Below, piece by piece: positions 21,260 through 33,209 of a stretch of 64,000 nt of DNA. The notes under the pieces were generated by a model. The model made no database searches. It had not been told where the DNA came from and saw nothing but the letters and a program-made list of their open reading frames with translations. Every line of letters starts with the position of its first letter. Within the stretch, counting starts at the first letter, position 1. The position numbers and the translations under genes are program-made. Source of the stretch: Neckera pumila (Eukaryota > Streptophyta > Bryopsida > Hypnales > Neckeraceae); NCBI GenBank assembly GCA_963969595.1, contig OZ018409.1, positions 47,133,282 through 47,197,281 of the forward strand, read 5' to 3'.

Positions 21260-21993
21260 TGTCGGAACATGAAAATCTAGTTTTATTATATTAAAATATA
21301 AATGAAGGAATAATATTCTTCTTAGTAGTAAATTTTTTTGATTTTTAGATAGTTATAGATTGTCTAATGTTTAGAACCGGAAACCGGAAATGGACTGATC
21401 AGGAATTAGTGTAAAGGCTAACTGAATGTACCGGAAACGAGGAACCGGAATTCGAGTTTGCTTAGACCGGGTCAGGAAAGGGATAACAGGAAACCGGCAT
21501 CCAACGGTGACCTACTTAACCCTAGGGAACAACAGGAACGTTTTAATCGTTAGTTAACGGGAATCCTAAACGGGCAGGATTAACGGGCAAAGCCTTAATT
21601 AGGGTAATTACTAAGAGCTGCTGGGATTGGCTCTTTTAGATCCTATCTGTCCAGAGGTTGGTCACTTGTGATTTCCTGCCTTGACGGAGAATTGTACAAC
21701 GTACGCGATTACTGATTTCCGGTCTGAGCGATAGTATTGGGGTTTTGAGTTGACAAGACTGCAAACGAGAGTGCTGGAAGGTTATTGAGCGAGAGAGAAG
21801 GCTGTCAGCGTCTGAGCTTAGAGTTAATACCTTTCAGCTGAAAGGAGAGAGAGAGTGAGCCGTGAGGATCACTAGTCTTACCAATACCCAACAGTAGACC
21901 GGTTCCATCTGAACGAGGGGAGATATGGCCGCAAGTCACAGCGGGGAGCGACCATCTCGCTCCGTTACATAACGCCGCGATTACTCAAGGATG

Positions 21994-23997
21994 ACAAGGA
22001 GATGGCGGAGCTGAAAGAGGACTTGGAGCAAATGGGATGTGCCAGCTTCCTAATCAGACCATGGGATTTCCGAAGTGAAGCAATAGTGGCGGAGTTGAGT
22101 TTTGGAGCACCGACTCAGGCCGAGACCACAATCCGTGCAAAGCCCAAGAGGTGGACGGCGGAGATGTGGAGGAAGGTGTACAGGTTCGATCGGAGGGCGA
22201 AGGCAGTGCATCCTGGAAGCACCAATTCACGGTGGGTAAGTTTCGGATCCCCATTAGCAAGAAGGATGGATTTGCGATTACGGATTGCGTCGATCAGAGA
22301 GAGAGGCGTTTGTTGCAATACGTCTTGGCCATTCTTAACCCGGAAAGGCCAAGCCGGGTCTCTCTGACACTAGCCAACATTGTATTTGGTGCACTGTCAG
22401 GAGACCGGAAAGTAGATTGGGGTTTGGTCATTTAGGACCAAGTGTTGAAAATGGTCAATAATGTCGGGAAGGCTAAGCCTTCCGCCATCTGTCCATTCCT
22501 TTATCACCTGTATCATTCTGAGGAGGTGATGACAAAAGAGGAAGAGGTAGAATATGAGGCCGCCGCAGCACTAGTAGAATTTGAGGTCCCTGACTTAGAT
22601 CAGGAGACCGGAAATGAGGAAGAGTCCTCCGATGAGGACGATGAGGATGAGGATGAGGATGAGGAGGATGAGAGTGAGGCTAATGACAAGGGTGAGGAAA
22701 CGAGAGGAAAGGATCCGATAGAGAGAGAACAGACTATGGATACCGATCCGATCTGGGGAGAAGAGCCGTTGGACAGGATCACCTGAGATCTGAGTGATTT
22801 CAGGAAACGATACGCGGTGGTACAAGGTGCAATGCAGACCATCTGCACCACGGTGGGCGTTGACTACCCAGCACAAGCCTTAACCCGGGTAATCCGGCTT
22901 AACCAGGAGAAGGAGAAGAATAAAAGTAAGGAGGAATTGGTGAAGCTTTCCGGCCAACTGGCCACTCTTAAACAAGAGTTGCGCCAAAAAACGGAGGAGG
23001 TGGAGAGGGAGAGGACGTTCTCCAAGTAGACAAAGGACACCCTTTCCCGAATCCGGGAATTCATCACCCATCCGGGTGAAGTGGTCAACAAGGCTAACTT
23101 GTTTGACCAACAATGATGATGGAGGGAAAACAACTGCACCAGAAGCTCCTACAGGCAATGATCACTTACCACAAGAAGATGGAGTCTACCCTGGAGCAGC
23201 TGCAAGAAGTGATGCGTGAGGTAAATCCTCATAGTGAACCTGCATCGAGACCGGAACTAGATTGAGAGCCAGTTCAGCAGTCAGCAGCAGAAGACACGGG
23301 TAAAGATGAGACTTCTCACGAGCAACCTACCTTACCTGTACCTGAGGAGCACCAGGAAACCAAGACGAGTCAGGAGCAGCAGACCGAAGTGGAGAGCACC
23401 AAAGTGACCGACCCAATCCCGGAGGATGATGATTTGGAGATTACGAAGGTGACGAGACCTGATCCAACCAAGGCACAGGGACCGGAACTGGCAACCGGAC
23501 CAGGAGGGTCTACTCTAGAGGAGAGAACCAAGATGAAGAATATCAGCACTCTCTCACCCTCCAAGTCTTCTCCCAAGACTCCGGGGAAGAAGGTGCAGTT
23601 TGGCGAGGCAGAGAAGATGACGGCCCTGATGCAGTCCGTGGTGAAGACGGAGGCTGGAGCCGGTCGCGGGAATTCATCCGGTTCACCCAGTAGTGGTCTG
23701 ATTAGGAAACCGGTTGGAGGAGAGGCAACACCTCAGAGCAAGGTGGCCAGACCTACTCCAGTCCTGCAGAAGAGAAAGGTTCCTGAGCCACCGTCGGCTA
23801 AGAAGAAATTCACCAAGGCTCAGGAAGAGGAAGAAGACGAAGAGGATTCCGATGATGACGAAGAGGAATCCGGGTCCGATCAGGATTTTGAACCGTATTT
23901 GGATCCTGATCAGGCCCTAGCAGAGACCCGAGCAACGAAGGCGAAGGCGGCCAGAGAGAAGGCCAAAGTCCGGTCTAAACAGATGGCGAGACAGTAG
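21994..23997 (+). pseudogene. LTR-encoded gag-like ORF, type D (longest)
   Basis: The reading moves through three frames (shifts near 22200 and 23110) with point stops at ~22433, ~22784, ~23028 and ~23264. Domains: the globular N-terminus (ELKEDLEQMGCASF, FGAPTQAE, W.AEMWRKVY, DGFAITDC, NIVFGALSGDRKVDWG, CPFLYHLYHSEE), a very acidic Asp/Glu run (22605-22680), a coiled coil (ELVKLSGQLATLKQELRQKT), then a long Ser/Pro/Lys tail with a second acidic block (23825-23870) and a basic end. The layout matches types A and B, although sequence identity outside the conserved blocks is low. It is non-functional in this copy. No known domain is recognised with confidence. Confidence 0.7.
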
Positions 23998-24592
23998 ATC
24001 GGAAAGAAGCCCTTAACCCGGAAGGTACCAGCAAAGGCGGGGTTTTCTCCAGTTAAGAAGACTAGAAAGTAGGTGAAGGTTCTGGCAGTGATTGTAGGGC
24101 TGCATGCCTAGATTTTTGACAAGGAGTTGTATAGGAATATTTTTAGTGTAAAAGGAGTTAGGACTCAAGTTGAGTTCGGATTTTTAGAATCTAAGATCCA
24201 CATTTAGTGGAAGCTTTTTGACTGTAACTTAGGTTGCCTAAAATTGACAGGAAGTTAGGAATGAAACGTGTCATTCCTTTAGCGGTTTTTGGCCTTAGGT
24301 GCTTTTTGAGTTTGAAGGGCAGTTTAGTATTTAAAGGTGGATTTTAGGTTTAATCCGGGTAGCATTTTCATACTTTGTATTCCCACTTTTTCTGCAAATG
24401 CCATTGAAGTTTTTCAATTCACAACCGCGAGCTGTACCTTTTAGCACTTGTCCGTATTATTGTGAGAGCAGTGAGATCATGCAGAGTTGGATAAGGAGGA
24501 AGTGATACCCGGATACAGGAAGTATCCGGTCCCTGGAGAGATTGCGTGTTAAACAGGATACCACAGGATTTCCTTGCGAGGATTAGAACTTG

Positions 24593-24655
24593 CTTTTGTC
24601 AAGAAGCTGCTTTTGTCAAGAAGCTGCTTTTGTCAAGAAGCTGCTTTTGTCAAGA
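24593..24655 (+). repeat. 17-bp tandem repeat, 3.7 copies
   Basis: CTTTTGTCAAGAAGCTG is perfectly repeated at 24593, 24610 and 24627, plus a partial copy. It lies inside LTR D just before the TCGTTGTAGTA box. Perfect identity implies recent slippage. Confidence 0.95.
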
Positions 24656-25538
24656 ATTATTATAACTCTCATGTGTTTTCCTGACGCCCCTTCTCTACCT
24701 AGGCCGTGGATTGTCTTGTGGTCTATCGTTGTAGTAATTGTTAGGAGAATCCAGACTTTCTTGTGTGACCTGCTAGCCTGCGTAGTCCGTCCAGTCTAGT
24801 TGTGAGGGAGGTCTCTTTCTCGTTGTTCTTGTCAAAGTTTTCTTTTCAAGTTTATATCGTGGATCTTCTGACACGTTAAAACTCGGAGGGTAGGAGTTAA
24901 GCATCCTTCCTGAAGCCCAAAGTTGCAGATCCCTTTTGGTCCAGAGGTTAAACTCGAATTTATTACATAATTAAATACTCTAGACCGGATAGATATATAA
25001 TTGGGAAAGGAGTTTCTGGTTCCGGATTACTGGAATTGGAACCGGTCTAGACTAGTACTTGGGATTTGTTTTGGGATATCAACTTACTTCATTCCGGCCA
25101 ATTAGGAGAATTACACCGAGATCTCTGCGGAACGATATATGAGTCACTTTAGGGTCCACTAAGGCCTTAGAGAAGGATTTTGTGCTTTCTGTGCTACGAC
25201 ACCCGACCTATAGATATAGGCACTTCAAAGTTCTCTACATCATTCGGATCTCAAGGAGATTCCTGCCTTGTACTACTACCTTCCCTTGGATTAGACATGG
25301 AGCTCATTCAAAACAATTGTTGCGGGTTTGGGCTAAATCGTAGATAAAAAGGGCAAAAACCTGCCCCTCTCAATTCGCCTCGGCCCACGAGCACGCAGTC
25401 AGCTACTTCAAGGTAGATGAAAGACAATACGCAGAGCCAGGATTGGAGATTGCAAGTGTGGAGAACACTTAAGTACCCAAACTTGCCCAGAGGCGCTTGC
25501 GGATGGTAGGAAGGAGGCGTTTGTGGGTACAGGGCAAC

Positions 25539-25725
25539 CACGCGTACGAGTACTAGGTGACCGCGCATCCGGGTTTAGGCGACCTCGGGTACAACAGGCG
25601 ACCTCAGGTATGTGGAGACCGCGTCTGCTTCAATTGTCCGGACTCGGTTGGGCGACCGCAGGTAATTCAGGCGATTTAGAGTACATAGGACAACCGCGCC
25701 TGTCTATGGTGACCATACCTAGGTA
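25539..25725 (+). repeat. degenerate 18-22 bp GC-rich tandem repeat
   Basis: About nine units of the form GGCGACC(G/T)C(A/G)GGTA plus a short variable spacer, for example GGTGACCGCGCATCC, GGCGACCTCGGGTAC, GGCGACCTCAGGTAT and GGGCGACCGCAGGTA. The degenerate units make it an old minisatellite. Confidence 0.65.
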
Positions 25726-27289
25726 GCCATAGACCTTTCCTTTTGAATTTTTGGGATGGGATCAAGATGGCACTCATTTGAAATTTTGAGAAGCATAATA
25801 TTTTTACATTCATCCATATTTTGGATCAAAAACTTTATTCAATCATAATTTTGCACTTTTTCATCAAAATTAGCTGATTTTGTCCATACTTTTCACAGAA
25901 AGGAAAATTTTTAGGCAAAATAAAATTAATTTTCTCTGGCAAAAAGTAGATGCATGTATGGAAGCGTGTTGCTCCCTTCTTGGGCCCGGACTTCTCCTTC
26001 TTGCCTTCATCAAGCACTTGAGAACTAGGACCCACCCCCCAAAAAAGAAAATTTCAGAAGATGAAAATTGACTTGCACGCTTTAAGAAAAAAAAATTGAA
26101 AGGAGATGCTAGAAGTTTTTGGATTTATAACAAAAGACAAGGTACATATTTTTTTTAATTCAAATTGAAGGATGCATTTTCGAATTCTCCAAATAGAAAC
26201 TAAAGGGTTCAGAGTTCAAAAAACAAACCAAACACGTCTCATATTTTGTAGAGTTCTCATTGAGTAGGTTTATTTTTGGTAATAGGGGCTACAAGTGTTT
26301 GGAAATTGGAATTCTCATCATTAACGTATTACAATGTATTCAAATGTAGTTCAAGGATTTATTTTTGAAGTTAGAGGCTACAAAGGTTTGAAAAGGAAAC
26401 AAAATGCAAGTTCTAATGGTTTTGAAGCAAGTTCAAGGCTTTAGTCTTGTTATTGGATGCTACAAGGGTTTTGATTTCAAATCAAATAGAAGTTATGTTT
26501 TGTTAAGTTATTGTTGAAGGCTTTATGGTGTTGGTAAATTGTTGTTCCAACTTCCTAATATTTAAAATTCAAATTTGCACTAAGGTAGTACATTCTTAGA
26601 CAAATATGCCCATTACATTGATCCGGATTTCATTTCTTCAGAAGTGAAATATATACAGAGTAACATATATTGTTTAATTTGTACATCAGTTCTCAAGTAA
26701 ATTGATGGTTTTGAATGAAAAATTACCCAATTTTGAAAATGTCACATACTTTGTGGTCTCTTATATTAAATTTTGTTTCTAATTTTGGCATGTCCTTGTT
26801 TATGTTGGTCTTTCTTTGTTGTAAGACTTTCTAAATGTCATGTACTTCTTGCATTCTAAAAAAAAAGTCTATTTTTAATTTGTAAATTTTTTATGTATTA
26901 GTCATAGGATTGCCTATATTTAGCTTTGCTTTCAACAATTTATCTTCAAAGTGAAGGACAAAAAAGTATAAATTTGACCATTTTGTCTCATTTTAATGAA
27001 TATGGCCTTAGTACCTAGCATCCATGTTTGTGAATGCCACAATGGACAAGGTGGGGTGCAAGCCTCTTTCATTAAAAAACAAAAATAGGAAGGAACTCCT
27101 TGTGAGTGTTTACAAGTCGATAAAAAGCAATCTAAAAGGAAAGCTTTAAGGTTGAGTTCAATGAGACCAAGCTAGCAAAAGAGAAGATTGAACAACTAGA
27201 GGCCAGATTACATTTTAGGAGAATTTGCTTACACAAACCAAAGTATGATAATTCAATTTGATCAGGTCAAATGAATAAACAAGTCTAAT

Positions 27290-28060
27290 TCTGTCCCATG
27301 GATATAACTTCATGGGAAAGAAGTGTGATGGTGTACCCCTGCCTTCACAGTGCATACCTGTAGTACCTAGCACCTAAGTTATAGCAGTGTAGTTCTTTGG
27401 CTAAAACGTGTAATGGTGTACTATTCCTCCCCCTCCAAAATGCATTCCTGTAGTATGTAGATTGAGGCCTTGTTACACTAGTGTCATTCATTTCAGAGAA
27501 GCCAAGGTGTGATGATCCTAAACCTATAGCCACAATCTATTTCTGCAGTATCTAAACCCATGCCACACGTATGTAGCTCCTTGGCCCAAGAAGGTGTCAT
27601 GGGGTGCCCTGCCCCTATAATGCATTCACCCCATTGCCTGAAACTAGTATTATACCCATGGAATGCATTCACTCCACTGCTTGAATCCAGTGTTACACCA
27701 ATGGAATGCATTCACCCCATTGCCTGAACCCAGTGTTGCACTAGTGTAGCTCTTTGGCCTCCAAAGTGTAATGGTGTAGTAGGTGTATTCTTGCTCTTCC
27801 AATGCAGTCCCACACCATAGTCCCTAGAAGCTAGGTTATCCAAATGTTAGTCCTTGGAGAAAAGACCTAGCTTGTATGGTTCTTGACTAATTTCTAAAAT
27901 TCTTGAATCTATCTTCATTGATTTTTGAAGGCCTATCCCTTGGTGTAGGATTTGTTGTTCCCAGTCAAATTTTGGATTGCGGATGCCTTTGTTCTAGAAA
28001 ATACCCATAAATCCTAAAATAATGCCTTTGCGCGGTTGGAATTGGATATAGACATTCCCC
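27290..28060 (+). repeat. duplicated repeat cassette, left copy
   Basis: Diverged ~110-bp units contain GTGTAGTTCTTTGG, GTGTAATGGTGTA, AATGCATTCCTGTAGTATGTAG and GTTACACTAGTGTAG. They end with a distinctive tail (AGTCCCTAGAAGCTAGGTT ... TTTTTGAAGGCCTATC). The same units and tail, in the same order, recur at 32250-33095, so this is one half of a direct duplication or an old repeat array. Confidence 0.7.
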
Positions 28061-29797
28061 CCCCCCCTTTTTACAACCCATATGTATGTAAATGGCTTGA
28101 ACTTTTGTTTAGGACTCAGGATTCTCATATGTAGAATGAGTTCTAAACATAATTATCATTTTAGGATTTATAGATGCACATGTTTTCCCTTAGTTTGCAA
28201 TGAAGGAGAAGACACAGTCCATAGGAAGTTGCAGCATTGCAACTTGTAGCTGGCAGACTTGTTGGGTTTTTTTTGGCAATGAAATGGGATTTGATGAGCT
28301 CATGGACGCTTGGAAGAATCTATAGATTAGAGATTCCTGAGAGTCTAGTGAACAACAGATGCAGCTAGTATTGGTGCCATGGGCAATCTGAGCTCACCAA
28401 GAATGAACAATGCTTACTATTTGCTTCACACTTCTTTCCGGGTAGGAAAAAAGATATTGGAGAGATGGCTGGGTGTGGGATTATGCCCAATCAGTACTTC
28501 ATCATATCAAAGGTACCTTATCAATCATGGGCCCTCACTATTGATGCATCTTAGTTCAACAATTCTAAGGAATTTTCAGAACCTCAAGACCATTTGGACC
28601 CTGCTCAATGGTTCCGCAATATGGCTGATTTGGATATTGCACAATAGCAAGGAATTTGGACATGAGCAATGCCCTCTTATCTGTATTTGTCGTAGCACAG
28701 GGCAAGCAAATTCCCAGTTATACTACCAAAAACCACTTTAAAGTATAACAAAGTGACTCTAAAGATCGAACCCGCGAGATTTTGTGAAGTAGATAGCCTT
28801 ATTTGGACTCTAAGCTAAGTCAGTATCAATATTTCCTTTTCCAATTCTAAAACCACAGCTAGAAACACAACAACACCAAGAACTACAATCAAACCCTCTT
28901 CTCCTTCTCCAATCCGGTCCACTTTCCGATCCGGTCTGATCAACTCACATCTGCTCTTACTCACATCCAGTTTAGTTTTACCTTTGTTTCACCATCAAAG
29001 GGTTTGCCCCTTGCTTTTGAGAGTGGCAGGCCCGCCGCTCCTTCCGTAAATTATAGTGGCTGAAGACCCACTTTGTCCTTCTCCAATTTCCTACACTAAT
29101 CCGGATCCGATTTGATCCTTCACAACAATCCAAAGAACTTCCCCGGATCACCGGTCACACAAGGACCCCCCGTACAATCCTCCCATACTACAACGACCTT
29201 AGTGCCACGTTCCATCTGTACGAAGCCAAGCGGTTGCAAGTAAACCCATCCGTTCCAACATCAACTAAAGTCCTTCCGTTTGCCAACTAAGGCAGTGAGA
29301 TCTCTCAGGAGATCGGACACTCAACCGGATTTCCCACCCAGGAGTTCTAGCGCGACTAAAGAATCCCTCCCTATCCGCCTAGCCTAAGAACGGCTGTCTC
29401 GCCCGGAATCCTAACCTTAGAGCTGCTAAGGAACTGAAATCCACTTCCAACGCATTCGCAACCCGCTCACTTGTATATAAGATCAAAACAAGAACACCAA
29501 AGGGAGAAATCACACCCGCACCAGCGTGCGCCTTCCTAACTCCTCACCACACAACCCTGCCACACATGGGAGAGACACGCAACAAGAGGCCAAGAGAAGA
29601 CGTACACGAAAATGAGGTGAAAAGACTCCCAGCTCCCAAGCAGGGGCTGACTTATATACAACTTGATTACAAAGCAAAAGGGCCTCCGGAGATCCGCGTT
29701 GGACATTCGGGTCCGATCCTATCCGACCAGATCGGATCAACATCCGATCCGGTCCTAACTATCTTACAAAACTATACATTCCTAACTACCTACCTAC

Positions 29798-31450
29798 CTA
29801 CTCTCCAACTCCCCCACCCAGCGTAGGACTCTTGGGTTCCTCGGGCAGTTGGTTGAAGACGTCGGCAAGGTTCCGGCTCCGCTCCCCGGCAGTTGGATCC
29901 GGAAGATCTGACCCTGGCGATGAATCCAGATGAATTGGTTGCCCAGGCCCAGGTCTCCGGTTACTCTTCTTTGACTCGGGTGTCTGATCCTTGGGCTCCC
30001 TTGGATTTGATCCTCCGGCTGCAAACAAATCCGGTAGCAATATGTCCAAGAGGTGGATCTCCCGGGAGTACATGGACTCGTTCAGCTTTCGACTGCTGAC
30101 GTCCATCTAGTTGGCCACCTCCCTTGCTGCCATTAAGGACGTTTCCACCCAATCGGTGAAGTCGGTCAGGATCCGAACTATCCGAGAACCGGATACCTTC
30201 TTCTCCTCATGCACCCCTTTGTCAAATAGTGTCACCTTGACTGCGGTGGATTCGGACTCTCCAAGAGTGTCCTTCACTGACTCAGCCACCTCCCGGGTTG
30301 CCTCCACCATCTCCCGGACTGCAGCTTTGTCTTCCCTGAGGGCTACCATGTCAGCCCTTAGGGTGTTGACTTCCTCCTGAAGCCGACAGATCTCTGCTTC
30401 CTGCTTCCAGTTCTCATCCGGATCAGCTAGATATTAGCCCACCTTACCCAGCAAATCACTATCCGCCGGTGCACCCACCATCTCTCCGATACTAGTAAGA
30501 GCCCTCCTCTTGACCTCCCAGTCCGCTCGTATCCCACACAGGATTACTGTCAACTGGTTGAACGGGTCGATCAGGTCCTTGAGATCCGGCATCTCTACCT
30601 CCGGTCCCTTGTCTGGAGTGGACCGGGTGGTTGGAGGGGTTCCTCGCTTGCGAGGAGGTGTTGTCTTCATCTGCTTCTTCGGTCGGGATGGCTCCTCCTC
30701 TTTTTCCTCTTCTGTCTCGGGTTCGGACCCGGTTTGCTCTTCCATTTTGTCATCCGAACCCGACTCCCCGTACTTCAGGATTGACTCCTGAAGGCTCCAC
30801 GTCTTCTCCTCCGTATGCGTGAGGAGTTGGTTGCGGTGGTAGAGGTGGAAGAGAAAGGGACTCAAAGGAGTGGCCCTACTCTTTCTGATCCTCGTCACTA
30901 GCTGGGACACCAGAACGGAAAAGATCCAGGCCTAGTTCACTTTCTGTTCCCCGCTCAGAGAACCGAAAATGGTTTTGCCGATGGTCATCGTCACCCTCAT
31001 CGGCTTCTCCGGGTGGACGATCGGAACCAGGAACTGGAGGAGGTTACGATGCCGGTCGCTCTTACAGTCCGCAACCGTGTACCCGTCCTTGTTGCTCGGC
31101 TCTCCATGAAACTTGTCATGGATGAACTCGTCTTTCCGTCTAGCCATCCCGGAACCTCCCATCCGGAAGTTGTAAACTTCCCTCCACCTTTCTTCTTCCC
31201 ATTTAGCCGGGCGGCCCCAGAGAGTGTTGTTGAAGTCGTTCGACGCCTTACACCTAATCTCTCTGACCATCCGCTCCTCCCCAAACCTCCAGGGTTTATC
31301 CATAAAGACAAGGCACTCCATGGCGTTGAGATCCTCCATGAGCTCGGACCGGGCCGGTTCCTCCGTAGGAATGACCGGAACTACCTTCTAGAGCTTGATG
31401 TCGAAGGAGGAACTGGGTGCACCCGATCTGGCCTTACGCAGCTGAGGCAT
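29798..31450 (-). pseudogene. LTR-encoded gag-like ORF, type B, single frame with point stops
   Basis: From the ATG at 31450 to 29798 is 1653 nt in one frame with no indel, the same length as the copy at 56366-58018. Four stops interrupt it at 31388-31390, 30932-30934, 30434-30436 and 30107-30109. All are single- or double-transition changes from sense codons in sister copies (TGG to TAG, CAA to TAA, and CCGG to CTAG twice). The N-terminal domain shows MEDLNAMECLVF, W.EERWREVYNF, NTIFGSLSGE-type and SPFLFHLYHRNQ blocks. An acidic run, a coiled coil (QLEEVNTLRADM-type heptads) and a C-terminal tail ending SPTLGGGVGE follow. The lack of indels suggests the copy is young, with decay mostly by cytosine deamination. 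Confidence 0.8.
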
Positions 31451-31721
31451 GGACACTAAATGGCCACTGGACCCTTATTGATCGCTACCTCACTCTCTCC
31501 TAGCCGCACGTCCCATTCCTCACTTCCTCTCGTCCGATCTCAACCGAAAAACACCACAAAACCTGCAACCCACACGCTTTCTACTTTTCCTACACTCTCG
31601 GACATGCCCGGCCGGAAGCACACACACATACAACAGCTTTGGCGCAGATGGAGGCGTAAAAGCGCTCAAGGTCAGCTCTAGGGCTTGAGGGAAGTAAAGG
31701 AGTGAAAATGAGGACGACCGG

Positions 31722-31731
31722 CCTTTATATA
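31722..31731 (-). promoter_or_regulatory. TATA box of B LTR
   Basis: TATATAAAGG on the minus strand, about 270 bp before the ORF start. It is retained in all four B copies that include this region, with GGACTATATAAAGG context in two of them. Confidence 0.75.
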
Positions 31732-32249
31732 GTCCTAGGACCCCTGGCAGGTCATCATGACCTTTTCCGGTCCGGTCCATATCGATCCGGTTCAACCCTA
31801 ATCCGATCTGAGGTGAGATCCGGATGTGATTCCGCTCCTGAATACTAACATTCTGACCAGATCAGATACAGTTTTCTCCTTACTGGATTAGAGTTGCCTA
31901 TCTCTAGTTTCTTTCTACCCCTCTAATCGGATACGGATCTTAATTACCCGTTTCCGTTCCATTATTTAGATAAGCAAAGGAAAACCAAAAATTCTGGTTG
32001 CGACAGTATCTACAAAGCCCTATAGGAAGCACACCTTGATTTGTGTAGAGCGGTGTAGTTAAACGTCCGAGAGGGGCCAAAATTGATCTGAGCAGGCGAA
32101 TAGAATTTAGAGTAGATTTGATAGCATTCAACTGGATTAAATCTCTTCTTCTTGCTAGAAGTAGGGAGTGAACTATTTGGAGCAGGGGTATCCCCCCTTC
32201 ACCTTTGCTTAACTTTTTGTCTTCCTAAAATCCATTTTCTTTTTGATGG

Positions 32250-33095
32250 AGTCAAATTAAGTTTGACTCCTCTTAGAATGTGTAGTTCTTTGGGAGAAAA
32301 GTGTAATGGTTAGTGTATGTTGGCAGCAATCAATGCATTTTTGCAATAACTGAACATTTTTACAGTCGTGTAGGTCTTTGACCAAGGAAAGTGTCATGGC
32401 GTATCCCTGCCCCCTAATGCATTTTTCCTAAGCTTGAAATCGTATTACATTGGTGTAGCTCTTTCAAGGAAAGAAGGTGTCATAGTGTGCCCTTGTAGGC
32501 CCAATCCATTCCCGTAGTATGTAGAGGCCGGGTTACAAGTAAGACTTTTATTTGGATAAAAAGTTTGGTAGTGTATGTATGCATTCTAAATTGCATTCCC
32601 AGAACCCTGAATCTAGTGTGACAATGGTGTAGCTCATAGGCTAGTATGTGTAGTGGTGTATCCTGCCACCACAATCCATTTCCATAGTATGTGGAGGCTA
32701 AATCACACTAGTGTAGTTCCTTGGGGAAAAGTGTGGTGGTGTATTAAGAACTCCAAAATGCATCCCCTCAGTGCCTACACCTAGTGTAGCTTTCTAAAGT
32801 CCCCAAAGTGTAAAGGTATAGTAGGTGTACCCCTACTCTCCTAATGGAGTTCCACAACACAGTCCCTAGAAGCTAGGTTCTATAAGTGTAAGTCCTTGGA
32901 AAAAAGACAAATAGCTTATATGGTTTTGGACTAATTCTTGAAATTCTTGAGCCTATCTTTTTTTTTATTTTTGAAGGCCTATCTACTGGTATAAGATTCC
33001 TAAGCCCCAATCAGAAGTTGGATTTTAGGTGTCTATTGCGTTCTTTAAAATGTCCGTATTATGCAGTGCTCTTGCCCGGATGGAATTGGATCGGG
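32250..33095 (+). repeat. duplicated repeat cassette, right copy
   Basis: Same ~110-bp unit family and same closing tail as 27290-28060, diverged by substitutions and small indels. The two copies bracket the B solo LTR, but the LTR's own 5-bp duplication shows it inserted simply. The cassette duplication is therefore separate and older. Confidence 0.7.
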
Positions 33096-33209
33096 CCACG
33101 CCAGTTCCTCTAAAGTGCTTTATGGAATTGGTCTAACCACTCCAAAATGAAGCGGGTTGCCCTTTCAAATGATAGCCTACCCCTCAACATTGCTAAGCCG
33201 TGAGTAGAA

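Larger units (their letters stand above)
21260..25201 (+). mobile_element. D-type giant LTR (solo)
   Basis: This is 3942 bp from TGTCGGAACATG to CTGTGCTACGACA, flanked by perfect 5-bp duplications CCCGA (21255-21259 and 25202-25206). It contains a long gag-like ORF region (21994-23997), a 17-bp tandem repeat at 24593-24655 and the TCGTTGTAGTA box (24726). Its ends resemble B (TGTCG...CTACGACA), while the rest is diverged. There is no pol and no second LTR inside, so it is a solo LTR. Confidence 0.85.
25202..28687. other. AT-rich region without recognisable genes
   Basis: No supported gene is seen. It contains two repeat zones described separately (25539-25725, 27290-28060), homopolymer runs (for example a run of C near 28050) and generally AT-rich sequence poor in CCGG, in sharp contrast to the retroelements on both sides. 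Confidence 0.55.
28688..32005 (-). mobile_element. B-type giant LTR (solo), minus orientation
   Basis: This is 3318 bp. On the minus strand it runs from TGTCGCAACCAGAA (32005) to CTGTGCTACGACA (28688). The flanks are GTATT (28683-28687) and GTATC (32006-32010), a 5-bp duplication with one change. Inside on the minus strand are a TATA box (31731-31722), the gag-like ORF (31450-29798), the TCGTTGTAGTA box (29196-29186) and the stem-loop (29001-28981). No pol is present. Confidence 0.85.

Noticed and set aside
28688..32005. B LTR as a normal host gene with promoter and ORF
   Set aside because: Same unit recurs in several places with TG...CA ends and short target duplications, so it is a mobile LTR.
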